DNA of 42,853 nt from Bacillota bacterium (GTDB lineage Bacteria; Bacillota; Clostridia; Oscillospirales; Oscillospiraceae): contig JAEXCS010000005.1 in the NCBI GenBank assembly GCA_023402075.1, positions 1-42,853 on the forward strand. The letters are read 5' to 3'. Made by a program: the position numbers and the translations under genes. Shown here piece after piece: positions 1 to 8,700 of the stretch (positions within the stretch are counted from its first letter, which is position 1; each line of letters begins with the position of its first letter). The notes under the pieces were generated by a model, which searched no databases, was not told where the DNA came from, and saw only the letters and a program-made list of their open reading frames with translations.

Positions 1-23
1 TGCTCTTGCGCGGCAACTCAACT

Positions 24-53
24 AGATTACCACAGTTTCCCATAGTTTGTCAA
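24..53 (-). promoter_or_regulatory. Second of two tandem sigma-A promoters reading off the left edge
   Basis: On the minus strand there is a perfect -35 TTGACA (positions 53-48) and a -10 TAATCT (29-24) with an 18-base spacer. It lies about 95 bases downstream of a second promoter of the same design. No gene follows inside the window, so the target is to the left. Tandem strong promoters with A-rich upstream DNA are typical of rRNA or tRNA operons; that assignment is inference. Confidence 0.65.
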
Positions 54-118
54 GCACTTTTTTCAAGTTCTCAACGTTTCTTTTCAAGTCCCGCGCCGCC
101 CTCCCGGACAGCTTTGTT

Positions 119-147
119 AGGATACCACTCCACATCCCGTTTGTCAA
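119..147 (-). promoter_or_regulatory. First of two tandem sigma-A promoters reading off the left edge
   Basis: On the minus strand there is -35 TTGACA (147-142), a 17-base spacer and -10 TATCCT (124-119). Just upstream (154-172) is an A-rich, UP-element-like tract that also forms the inverted repeat TTTTCCT/AGGAAAA. The hexamer and its flank (TTTGTCAAG-ACTTTTTTC on the plus strand) are nearly identical at 46-65 and 140-158, so the two promoters look duplicated. Confidence 0.68.
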
Positions 148-213
148 GAACTTTTTTCCTTTTTAGGAAAACAAGGCAGTTATAAAGGATACAGCGGTTA
201 GTCGGCAAAGTGG

Positions 214-242
214 TTGCGGCAGGGCCGCAAAGGTGCTATGAT
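214..242 (+). promoter_or_regulatory. Promoter of the AEC transporter gene, with a palindrome in the spacer
   Basis: TTGCGG (214-219) and TATGAT (237-242) are separated by exactly 17 bases. The palindrome TGCGGC-AGG-GCCGCA (215-229) overlaps the -35 box and spacer and could be a repressor operator or simply a short hairpin. The start codon is about 60 bases downstream. Confidence 0.55.
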
Positions 243-303
243 AGATTTCATGTGAATTTCATAGCACTTTACAGGATAAATTGCGCAAAGGAGAGGCTTC
301 ACC

Positions 304-1254
304 GTGTTTGAAAACTTTATGACGGCGCTGCGCGTCGTTCTTCCTCTGGCACTTTTCATGGGAATCGGCTTTTTGGTCCGAACATGTAAGGTAGTGGACC
401 GCCCCACCATGAGAAAAGTGGATGGCTTATGCTTCCGTCTGTTCATGCCCACACTGTTGTTTAAAAACATCTATGAATCAGATGTGCTCCACCATATTGA
501 CGGATGGGGATTTCTATATGTGCTGGTTTGCATACTGATTCTTTTCTTCGTGGCCGGTCTGCTTCTTCCCCACAGGCTGCTTCCGGACGGAGACAGTGCC
601 GCAGCGGTGGGGCAGGCAATGATTCGGCCCAATTACATTTTGTTCGGGCTTGCTGTGGGATCCTCAATTTTTGGACCGGGCAGTGCCGGCATCGGTATTG
701 TCGCCCTGTTTGGTGCGCTGATTGTGCCGCTGGTGAACATTTTCTCCACCCTGATTTTGGAGCTGAACCGCTCTGGGAAGGCCGACTTAAAAAAATTGTT
801 TCTCTCCATCCTCAAAAACCCCATGATTATCGCCACGCTTCTGGCGCTGACGCTGCTGATTTTGAATATTCGGATCCCAGACCTGCTCTATACCGTGGTC
901 AGTGATGTGGCGGGCGTCACCACCACCATCGCTTTTATCTCTCTGGGCGTCAGTCTGGACCTAAGCCAGACCCTTTCCAACCGGCGCACACTGATTTTGG
1001 CGGTGCTGTCCCGGATGGTATTGATTCCGCTGATTTTCCTGCCCTTGAGCATTGCTTTGGGTTTTCGCGACGGAGCGCTGTGCGCTCTTATGATTTTCTT
1101 TGCCGCACCTACCGCTGTGGCGTCTTATCCTATGGCCGTGGCTATGGGCGCCGACGGCCCCCTTGCAGGGCAGTTGGTGTGCGCCACCACGGTGACGTCC
1201 ATTTTTACCATCTTCTGCTGGACCTTCCTGCTGCGAACACTTGGACTGATGTAG
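304..1254 (+). CDS. AEC family transporter (auxin efflux carrier-like permease)
   Basis: A 316-residue, very hydrophobic protein with about ten predicted membrane segments, the usual size and shape of the bacterial AEC family (PF03547, MdcF/YwkB-like), which moves organic acids or similar anions across the cell membrane. The N-terminal part (GFLVRTCKVVD, then FMPTLLFKNI) matches the start of the family, and the central LGVSLDLSQ and late FFAAPTAVASYP stretches fit the second bundle. The start is GTG at 304, with AAAGGAGAGG (287-296) seven bases upstream. The gene stands alone between its own promoter and a perfect terminator. The substrate cannot be read from sequence; malate or another dicarboxylate is a guess from relatives. 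Confidence 0.82.
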   Translation: MFENFMTALRVVLPLALFMGIGFLVRTCKVVDRPTMRKVDGLCFRLFMPTLLFKNIYESDVLHHIDGWGFLYVLVCILILFFVAGLLLPHRLLPDGDSAAAVGQAMIRPNYILFGLAVGSSIFGPGSAGIGIVALFGALIVPLVNIFSTLILELNRSGKADLKKLFLSILKNPMIIATLLALTLLILNIRIPDLLYTVVSDVAGVTTTIAFISLGVSLDLSQTLSNRRTLILAVLSRMVLIPLIFLPLSIALGFRDGALCALMIFFAAPTAVASYPMAVAMGADGPLAGQLVCATTVTSIFTIFCWTFLLRTLGLM

Positions 1255-1275
1255 ATTCAGGATGTCCTTAAACCT

Positions 1276-1316
1276 TTAAGAAGCGCTTCCCGCCTTGGGC
1301 GGGAAGCGCTTCTTAA
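1276..1316. terminator. Bidirectional terminator between the AEC gene and glmS
   Basis: A perfect 19-bp inverted repeat (1276-1294 and 1298-1316) with a three-base TTG loop lies between two convergent genes. The outer base pairs are AT-rich, giving T-containing tails in both directions, so it probably ends both transcripts. Confidence 0.8.
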
Positions 1317-1329
1317 TATATTCAGGCCT

Positions 1330-3168
1330 TTATTCCACGGTAACGGACTTTGCAAGGTTCCGGGGCTTATCAATATCACAACCCCGCTGCAACGCCACAT
1401 AATAAGAGAATAGCTGAAGCGGCAGCACGCCCAAAGAGGGTTGCAGCATCTCCGCCGTCTCCGGTACGGAGAGCACCGCATCCGCCGTCTTCTCCATTTT
1501 CTCCCGGTGGCGAACGGTGGTCAGGGCCAGCACCTCCGCTCCCCGGGCCTTCACCTCAACCACGTTGCTCATAGCCTTGTCGAACAAGGGCGCATAGCTT
1601 CCCAGCGCCACCACCAGCGTCCCCGGCTCAATCAAGGAGATGGTGCCGTGTTTCAGCTCACCGGAAGCGTAAGCTTCAGAGTGGATATAGCTGATCTCCT
1701 TCAGCTTCAGGGACCCTTCCATGCCCATGGCATAGTCCAGATTCCGGCCGATGAAGAAAATAGAGTCGTGGTTAAAGTACCGGGATGCAAAATACTTCAC
1801 ATCTTCCGTGTCCTTCAATAGCGCCGACATCTGCTGGGGCAGGCACTGAATGCCCTCCACAGCGGCTGTATATGCTTCCTTTGACACCGTGCCCAGCAAA
1901 TCGCCCAGATACAGCCCCACCAAATCCATCAGTGCCAATTGGGTGGAATACGCCTTGGTAGTGGCCACAGCAATTTCCGGCCCTGCCCAGGTGTACAGCA
2001 CATCATCCGCATCCCGCGCGATGGAGGAGCCTACCACGTTAACGATGGCTAGCGTTCGTCCGCCCCGGCGCTTGGCCTCCCGCATAGCAGCCATGGTGTC
2101 CAGCGTCTCGCCGGACTGGCTGATGACCACCACCAAAGACCGGTCATCCACCAGTGGGTCGCAGTAGCGGAATTCACTGGCAAGCACCACCTCCACCGGA
2201 CGGCGCAGCAGCTTTTCCCAGATATATTTGCTCACCATGCCCACATGATAGCTGGAGCCGCAGGCAATAATAAAGATGCGCGAAACGTTTTCCACATATT
2301 CCCGGGTCAGCTTTACGTCGTCCAGCACAACCCGGCCCTCCCGAATGCGGGGGGAGACGGTGCGGCGGACAGCGTCCGGCTGCTCCATAATCTCCTTGAG
2401 CATGAAGTGGGGGTATCCCCCCTTTTCCGCAGCAGACACATCCCAGTCCACAGTACGGCGAGCTTTCTCCACGGGGACCAGCTCACTGTCAAATACGTCG
2501 ATGCCCCGCGGCGTAACCACTGCGATTTCCCCGTCGTCCATATAAGCCACCTCTCGGGTGTGCTTGATGACCGCCGTCACGTCGGAGGCAATGAAATTGC
2601 AGCCCTTGCCATAGCCTAGAATCAGCGGGCTGTCCTTCCGGGCGGCAATCAGTGCATCCGGATAGTCGGAGCAGATGATGCCGAAGGCATAGGAACCCTC
2701 GATGCGCCGCAGCACGCGGCCCACTGCCTCCATCATGTTGTGGCACTCGTTGTAGTGAAACTCCAATAGCTGGGCCACCACCTCCGAGTCGGTGTCGGAC
2801 GTAAATTTTACCCCCAGCTTCTGAAGATGCTCCTTAATCTCCATATAGTTTTCGATAATGCCGTTGTGAACCAGCGCAATATTGCCGCTTTCGCTGACGT
2901 GGGGGTGTGCGTTCACATCGTTAGGCTCTCCGTGCGTGGCCCAGCGGGTGTGCCCCACGCCGAGAGTTCCTTCCAGATCGGCCCCATCGTGAAGCATGTC
3001 GCTCAGCACCTTCAACCGGCCCTTGGACTTTCTCACCTGAAGGCCTTGCGTCTCAGACCGCACGGCCACACCGGCGGAGTCATACCCCCGGTATTCCATC
3101 CGCTCCAGACCGTCCAGCAAAATCGGGGCAGCCTGTGCACTGCCCGAATAACCGATAATTCCACACAT
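1330..3168 (-). CDS. glmS: Glutamine--fructose-6-phosphate aminotransferase (isomerizing)
   Basis: GlmS converts fructose-6-phosphate and glutamine to glucosamine-6-phosphate and glutamate, the first committed step to UDP-GlcNAc and peptidoglycan. The protein is 612 residues, normal for the family. It starts MCGIIGYSG, so Cys2 becomes the N-terminal glutaminase nucleophile after Met removal. The N-terminal glutamine amidotransferase domain (GHTRWATHG, SDTDSEVVA) is followed by two SIS sugar-isomerase domains (ACGSSYHVG about residues 302-310; FIGRNLDYA in the second), and the C-terminus KPRNLAKSVTVE is the classic ending. AGGAGG (3184-3179) lies ten bases before ATG. A glmS ribozyme precedes it, so expression should fall when glucosamine-6-phosphate builds up. 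Confidence 0.97.
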   Translation of the reverse strand: MCGIIGYSGSAQAAPILLDGLERMEYRGYDSAGVAVRSETQGLQVRKSKGRLKVLSDMLHDGADLEGTLGVGHTRWATHGEPNDVNAHPHVSESGNIALVHNGIIENYMEIKEHLQKLGVKFTSDTDSEVVAQLLEFHYNECHNMMEAVGRVLRRIEGSYAFGIICSDYPDALIAARKDSPLILGYGKGCNFIASDVTAVIKHTREVAYMDDGEIAVVTPRGIDVFDSELVPVEKARRTVDWDVSAAEKGGYPHFMLKEIMEQPDAVRRTVSPRIREGRVVLDDVKLTREYVENVSRIFIIACGSSYHVGMVSKYIWEKLLRRPVEVVLASEFRYCDPLVDDRSLVVVISQSGETLDTMAAMREAKRRGGRTLAIVNVVGSSIARDADDVLYTWAGPEIAVATTKAYSTQLALMDLVGLYLGDLLGTVSKEAYTAAVEGIQCLPQQMSALLKDTEDVKYFASRYFNHDSIFFIGRNLDYAMGMEGSLKLKEISYIHSEAYASGELKHGTISLIEPGTLVVALGSYAPLFDKAMSNVVEVKARGAEVLALTTVRHREKMEKTADAVLSVPETAEMLQPSLGVLPLQLFSYYVALQRGCDIDKPRNLAKSVTVE

Positions 3169-3270
3169 AACTAATAATCCTCCTGATATTCAATTTGTCT
3201 TTCGCAGGCCAGAAAGGCCGCAAAGCACCTGCCGGTCCCGGTTTCCGGGGCCGGATATCAAAAGGACAAA

Positions 3271-3445
3271 CGCGCAGACGATTTGTCGCTTTTTCCACGG
3301 TCGCAGTCTCTTTGTTTTGCGGTTGCCCGCATATTTCAGACCTGCATGACACATCCGTGGATGCGGAGGGGCATCCGCCGAACCTTCGATACTCCCCTCT
3401 CCTCGTTATCCCGCAGGGCTAAGCCTGCGGGCACATGGCGCTTTT
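3271..3445 (-). promoter_or_regulatory. glmS self-cleaving ribozyme (glucosamine-6-phosphate-dependent riboswitch)
   Basis: The minus strand carries the conserved core in order: AGCGCC (3442-3437), a P1 hairpin built from CCCGCAGG and CCTGCGGG, AACGAGGAG, then TATCGAAGG and TTCGGCGGATGCC with the pairing CCCCTCC. A P3/P4-like part with AGACTGCGACC and CGACAAATCGTC follows, reaching about 3271. This matches the Bacillus glmS ribozyme almost base for base in the core. By homology, cleavage falls between A3442 and G3441. The 3' limit is approximate. The ligand activates cleavage and destabilises the downstream glmS mRNA (known for the family). About 100 bases separate it from the start codon; they contain a CCCGG-AAA-CCGGG hairpin. 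Confidence 0.93.
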
Positions 3446-3710
3446 GACGGGGGTTCCCGTAATCCTCCTTTCTCCTTCTGCGACTTGGGCCAATTTATGA
3501 TAATCTCCGCCTCACGGCGAAGCCTTATCCGCTGTTTAAAATTGCAGGTCCCTTTCCGTGGGGCCCATTCTATCCTCCGCCCGTTTTGCACCGCATCCCT
3601 TTCGGGACACGATCAGTCAAAATACCGGACATTCTCCCACATGCAAAGCCCTTTTCGCCGCATACGTCCGCTTCTTCCGGCAAATACTGAGAGAAAGGGG
3701 GTATGTGCTT

Positions 3711-4394
3711 ATGGCCACCGCGTTTTTGCGGACCGTGATTCTTTATTTTTTCATCACAGCCGGACTGCGGCTCATGGGCAAGCGCCAGATCGGCGAGCTG
3801 GAGCCCAGCGAGCTGGTTCTGACCATGATGCTCTCGGATCTTGCCGCAGTTCCCATGCAGGATTTTGGAATCCCTCTGCTTTCGGGCATCATCCCGATTT
3901 TAACGCTTCTGTCTCTATCCATGCTATTAAGCCAGTTGTCGCTTTATTCCCTGCGCATCCGAAGGCTTTTGTGCGGGTCCCCCACGGTACTGATCGACCA
4001 CGGCAAGCTCCGTCAGGAGGCGATGCGCAAAAACCGCTTCACCATCGACGAGCTGCTGGAAGAGCTGCGGGGACAGGGAATCTGCGATCTCAAAGACGTA
4101 AAATACGCGATTTTGGAAAACTCCGGTCAGCTCTCCGTCCTTCCTTGGCCCGGAACTCAGCCCCCATCAGCGGACGATCAGGGAATCACGGTGCCGGACA
4201 GTGTCTCCCTTCCCGTAATTCTTGTAAACGACGGGCGGCTCATCTCCCGGAATTTGGAGCTGTGCGAAAAAACAACAGAGTGGCTGAAAAAGCAGGTGCA
4301 CCGGCAAGGGCTGAACGACTACCGTGAGATTTTTCTGCTGACCGTTGACGGCGGTGGGAAAATCAACTGTATTCCAAAGGAGAACTCCAAATGA
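3711..4394 (+). CDS. DUF421 family membrane protein (YetF-like)
   Basis: A 227-residue protein with an N-terminal bundle of about three membrane helices (residues about 5-90) and a soluble C-terminal domain, the layout of the DUF421/YetF family. The family signatures are visible: LRLMGKRQIGELEPSELVLTM early in the protein, GSPTVLIDHGKL after the last helix, and MRKNRFTIDELLEELR in the soluble domain. The start is ATG 3711, because AAAGGGGG (3694-3701) sits nine bases upstream and the family begins at the first helix; the frame is open further upstream, but that part looks untranslated. It overlaps the next gene by ATGA. In Bacillus, relatives are linked to spore and membrane functions; the molecular role is unknown. 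Confidence 0.85.
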   Translation: MATAFLRTVILYFFITAGLRLMGKRQIGELEPSELVLTMMLSDLAAVPMQDFGIPLLSGIIPILTLLSLSMLLSQLSLYSLRIRRLLCGSPTVLIDHGKLRQEAMRKNRFTIDELLEELRGQGICDLKDVKYAILENSGQLSVLPWPGTQPPSADDQGITVPDSVSLPVILVNDGRLISRNLELCEKTTEWLKKQVHRQGLNDYREIFLLTVDGGGKINCIPKENSK

Positions 4395-4768
4395 AATCGT
4401 GGCTGATACCCATTTCTCTTCTGGCGGCAATTCTGACCTTTTCGGTGATGAACTGCCGCGCCATGGATCGGGACGTGACCCGCTGGCAATCTCAGCTTGA
4501 GCAAACGGAACAGGCCGCGGCCGCCGAGAACTGGCAGGACGCAAATACGTTTCTCACCCAAAGCTATGAGGACTGGTCCAACCGCCAAACCTATCTCCAC
4601 ATCACAGCACAGCACAGTCTGGTGGACAGCGCGGACGCCATGTACCGCCGCTGTGCGGCCCTGATTTCCGAAGAAAACTCGGAATGTATGGCGGAACTGG
4701 CGGAACTAATGCACCAGCTTGAGGATCTATCGGGAACAGAGCAGTTCAGCATTAAAAACCTGCTGTAA
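4391..4768 (+). CDS. DUF4363 family protein, partner of DUF421
   Basis: A 125-residue protein with one N-terminal hydrophobic segment (residues about 3-22) that acts as a signal anchor or an uncleaved signal peptide, followed by a helical, Glu/Ala/Gln-rich domain outside the membrane (WQSQLEQTEQAAAAENWQDA; NRQTYLHITAQHSLVDSADA). This fits DUF4363, a short Clostridia family found next to DUF421 proteins. Its ATG overlaps the DUF421 stop (ATGA, 4391-4394), so the two are translationally coupled and probably work together at the membrane. Function is unknown. The stop codon lies inside the stem of the terminator that follows. Confidence 0.75.
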   Translation: MKSWLIPISLLAAILTFSVMNCRAMDRDVTRWQSQLEQTEQAAAAENWQDANTFLTQSYEDWSNRQTYLHITAQHSLVDSADAMYRRCAALISEENSECMAELAELMHQLEDLSGTEQFSIKNLL

Positions 4769-4797
4769 CGGAAACGTGCCGTTACAGCCTTCTTCTC
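4762..4797 (+). terminator. Terminator of the DUF421-DUF4363 operon
   Basis: A 10-bp stem (GCTGTAACGG 4762-4771; CCGTTACAGC 4779-4788) with a seven-base loop is followed by the T-rich CTTCTTCTCG. The DUF4363 stop codon (4766-4768) is part of the 5' arm. The rest of the gap to 4967 shows nothing I can name. Confidence 0.65.
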
Positions 4798-4967
4798 GTT
4801 TCCGCTCAAGCCGAAGAAACAGGGCCAAGCCGGCTGCTTCCTTCTCCGCTCTGCGGCTATTATAGCACACCCTTCCGCTCCGCCGCAATACAAAATCATT
4901 CCCGCCCAAAGGCATCCCCCTTTCTCTTGTTCCCTAACGAAAAGGGCCCATTGAAAGCGGAAATCGG

Positions 4968-4996
4968 TTGTCAAACGCCGCCAAACGCGCTATACT
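4968..4996 (+). promoter_or_regulatory. Promoter of nth
   Basis: TTGTCA (4968-4973), a 17-base spacer and TATACT (4991-4996) are close to the sigma-A consensus. They lie about 43 bases ahead of the nth start codon. Confidence 0.75.
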
Positions 4997-5038
4997 GGTG
5001 CGAAGTCAGTCGGTTTTGGTGTAAAAGGAGGAAACGGT

Positions 5039-5689
5039 ATGAAGGCAAAGGCGGCGGTCAAGCGCATCATCGAAACGCTGAAGGGCATTTACCCCGACGC
5101 GCTGTGCTCTCTAAACTATGAAAAGGACTATGAGCTTCTGTTCGCCGTGCGGCTTGCCGCCCAGTGCACCGACGCGCGCGTGAATCAAACCACCCCCGCT
5201 CTGTACGCCCGGTTTCCAACACTCCAAAGCTTTGCGGAGGCGGACGCGGCGGAGGTGGGGCAGTACGTCCGCTCCTGCGGGTTTTTCAACAGCAAGGCCC
5301 GGGACATTGTGGCTTGCGCCCAAAAGCTCATTGCAGAGCACGGCGGAAAGGTCCCCGCCACCATGGAGGAGCTGACGGCCCTGCCCGGCGTGGGCCGGAA
5401 GACGGCAAACCTCATTCTGGGTGACGTATATGGCCAGCCCGCCTATGTCTGCGACACCCATTGCATCCGTATCACAGGCCGTCTCGGCATCACGGACGGC
5501 AGTAAAGACCCTCTTCAGGTGGAGCGGCAGCTCCGTCTGGTGCTTCCACCCCGGGAGTCCTCAAACTTCTGCCACCGCATGGTGCTGTTCGGGCGGGACA
5601 CCTGCACCGCCCGGTCCCCCAAGTGCGCGGGCTGTCCGCTGGAACGGGACTGCGATTTTATAAAAGCAGAGAAAGCGGCAGCGAAGTAA
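5039..5689 (+). CDS. nth: Endonuclease III (DNA glycosylase/AP lyase)
   Basis: A base-excision repair enzyme that removes oxidised pyrimidines and cuts at abasic sites. It has 216 residues, the family size. The helix-hairpin-helix LPGVGRKTAN carries the catalytic lysine (K121), and CDTHCIRITGRLG carries the catalytic aspartate (D139). The C-terminus holds the 4Fe-4S loop with spacing Cys-X6-Cys-X2-Cys-X5-Cys (C189, C196, C199, C205). AAAGGAGG (5024-5031) is seven bases before ATG. It is monocistronic, with its own consensus promoter and a bidirectional terminator shared with polC. Confidence 0.96.
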   Translation: MKAKAAVKRIIETLKGIYPDALCSLNYEKDYELLFAVRLAAQCTDARVNQTTPALYARFPTLQSFAEADAAEVGQYVRSCGFFNSKARDIVACAQKLIAEHGGKVPATMEELTALPGVGRKTANLILGDVYGQPAYVCDTHCIRITGRLGITDGSKDPLQVERQLRLVLPPRESSNFCHRMVLFGRDTCTARSPKCAGCPLERDCDFIKAEKAAAK

Positions 5690-5729
5690 TTTCGCCCCGT
5701 CATATTCTATGTTGACCATATAAAAGAGG

Positions 5730-5770
5730 ATTCCCGCTTCGGCAAGGCCGAAGCGGGAATTTTTGTTTTA
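5730..5770. terminator. Bidirectional terminator between nth and polC
   Basis: A perfect 14-bp stem (ATTCCCGCTTCGGC 5730-5743 and its complement 5747-5760) with an AAG loop. It is followed on the plus strand by TTTTTGTTTT and on the minus strand by CCTCTTTTATA. It also overlaps the polC stop codon at 5770-5768. Confidence 0.85.
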
Positions 5771-8700
5771 AAACAGCGTAATCTGGCTTGTTTCTGCCAT
5801 TCCGGCGAAAGCCCCCAGCTTCTTGAGCTGCTCAATATGGGTTTTGGAAAGCTTACTGCAACACATGGAAAATTCCTCAATGGAAATGAAGCTCTTTCCT
5901 TTTCGCTTCTCCACCGTGTCCGCCGCCGCCGTCTCTCCCAGACCCCGTACTGCGGCAAAGGGCGGAAGAAGTCCGTTTTCCGTCACCTTAAACTTCGTGG
6001 CCTCGGACTCATAGATGCTGATGGTGTCAAAGTGGAAGCCACGGAGATAGAACTCATAGCATACCTCCAGCGTGGTCATCAAATCCTGCTCCACCGCCGT
6101 GGCGTCCTTGTTGTTCTCAATTTCCCGGATTTTCCGCTTCACCGCGTCCATCCCCGCGCAGCAATACTCCGCGTCAAACGCCTTAGCCCGGACGGTAAAA
6201 AATGTGGCGTAAAACGCCAGCGGCTCGTGCACCTTGTACCACGCGATACGGAACGCCATCATGACGTAGGCCACGGCGTGGGCCTTGGGGAACAGATAGC
6301 CAATTTTTGCAAGGGAGTCGATATACCACTCGGGAATGTCGTGCTCCCGCATGATGTCCACCCAGCCATCCGGGAAGCCGCCCTTTTTCACTTTTCCCTT
6401 TCGGACAGACTCCATAATTTTGAAGCTCAGCTCCGCATCCACCCCCATGGAAATCAGGTAAAGCATAATGTCGTCACGGCAGCCCACCGTCTCCAAAACG
6501 GAAGCAGTCCCGTCCAGAATCAAATCCCGGGCGTTGCCCAGCCACACATCCGTTCCGTGGGAAAAGCCGGAAAGCCGAACCAGCGTGTTAAAATCCTTCG
6601 GTCGGGTGTCCACCAGCATCTGGCGGGTAAACCGGGTGTTAAATTCCGGGATAGCCACGGCCCCCGTCTCCCCCACCACGTCGTCGTGTTCATAGCCCAA
6701 GATTTTGCTGGAGATGAAGATCGACATGGTGTCCTCGTCATCCAGCGGAATAGAGCGGGGGTCCACGCCGGTCAGATCCTCCATCATGCGCACCATGGTG
6801 GGATCGTCGTGCCCCAGCATGTCCAGCTTCAGGAGGTTGGCTTCCATGCAGTGATATTCAAAATGAGTGGTGATAATATCGCTCTCGGGGTCGTCCGCCG
6901 GGTGCTGAACGGGACAAAAATCCTCGATTTCCAAGTCGTCCGGCACCACCACAAGGCCGCCGGGATGCTGGCCCGTGGTGCGCCGAACGCCCACACAGCC
7001 AACGGTCAATCGGTTTTCCTCCGCCCGGCCCGCGGTGACGCCGGTTTCCTCCAGATACTTTTTCACCATGCCGAAGGCCGTCTTTTCCGCAAGGGTTCCG
7101 ATGGTTCCCGCCCGGAACACCTGCTTTTCGCCAAACATTTCGATGGCGTGACGGTGCGCCTTTGCCTGATACTCGCCGGAGAAATTCAGGTCGATATCGG
7201 GAACCTTTCCGCCGCCGAAGCCCAAAAAGGTTTCAAAGGGGATGTCAAACCCGTCCTTCACGCATTTTTCGCCGCATACCGGGCAGTCCTTGTCCGGCAT
7301 ATCCGCGCCGCAGCCGTAAGACCCGTCCTGTATAAATTCCACGTGCTTGCATTTGGGGCAGCGATAGTGGGGCGGCAGGGAGTTAACCTCCGTAATTCCG
7401 GACATATAGGCCACCAGAGACGACCCGACGCTGCCCCGGGAACCAACCAGATAGCCGTTTTCCAGCGACCGCTGCACCAGCTTCTGGGCGGACATGTACA
7501 CCACGTCGTACTTTCCTAAGATACCGCCCAGCTCCACCTTCAGCCGATCCTCCACCAGCGGGGGCAGGTCTTCGCCGTAAAGCTCGCGGGCTTTTTCCCA
7601 AACCATGCGGTTCAAATCCTCCTCGGAGTTTTCAAGCCGGGGGGGATACAGGTCTTTCGGCAGCAGCTCGAATTTTTCCACGCTGTCCGCAACAGCCCGG
7701 GGATTGCTCACCACCACCTCAAACGCCTTTTCCTTCCCCAGATAGGAAAATTCCGCAAGCATCTCGTCGGTAGTTTTGAAGTAAATAGGAAGACTTGCAT
7801 CCGCATCCGGAAATTTTTTCGATGCCAGCAGGATGTGGCGGTATACCTCGTCCTCCGGCTCCCGGAAGTGCACGTCTCCTGTGGCGCACACGGGTTTTCC
7901 CAGTTCCTCGCCCAGCCGCACAATGGTCCGGTTCAGCTCCCGCAGGTCTTCTTCGGACTGCACGTCCCCGTTTCGCAGCATGAACATGTTGTTGCACACC
8001 GGCTGGATTTCCAGATAGTCGTAATAGGACGCGATGCGCCTAAGCTCATCCCAGTCCTTGTGGTCCGCCACGGCACGGAACAGCTCGCCCGCCTCGCAGG
8101 CCGCGCCCACGATAATGCCCTCCCGGTGCTGATTCAGCAGCGTTTTCGGCACCGTGGGGACCCGCTTAAAGTAGTTGAGGTTGGATGCAGAAATGATTTT
8201 GTAGAGGTTTTTCAGCCCCACCTTGTTTTTCGCCAGCAGGATAATGTGCTTGGGAAAGCGGTTGGACTTGCTTCCAAGAGGCCGCAGCTTTTCCATCTCG
8301 GGATTGATTCCCTGAAGATTGAAAACGTCCTTTTTCTTCAGCATATCGAAGAAGGGAATCAGCATATAGCCCACCGTGGCCGCGTCGTCGCTGGCCCGGT
8401 GGTGGTTAAAGGCAGGCAGGTCCAGCTCCTCCGCCACAATGTCCAGCTTATACTTGTTCAGCTTTGGCAGCAGGTTTTGGGCCAGAATTAGCGAGTCAAT
8501 ATAGGTGGCCTGAAAGGTCAGGCCCGTTTTTTTGCAGCCCTCCCGAATAAAACCGATGTCAAATTCCGCGTTGTGGGCCGCCAGCGGGCGTCCATCCACG
8601 AATTTTAAAAAATCCGCCAGCGCGTCTTTCAGCTTGGGCGCGCCGCGAAGCATCTCGTCGGTGATGCCCGTCAGCCCGATAATTTCCGGGGTAAGCCGCC

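Noticed and set aside
3485..4327. Alternative plus-strand frame overlapping the DUF421 gene
   Set aside because: Arg/Pro/His-rich nonsense translation; the neighbouring frame has the DUF421 motifs and the ribosome binding site.
5837..7519. 560-codon plus-strand open frame opposite polC
   Set aside because: The translation is His/Arg/Pro-rich without domain motifs, while the minus strand encodes an unmistakable PolC. Long antisense frames are common in GC-rich genes.
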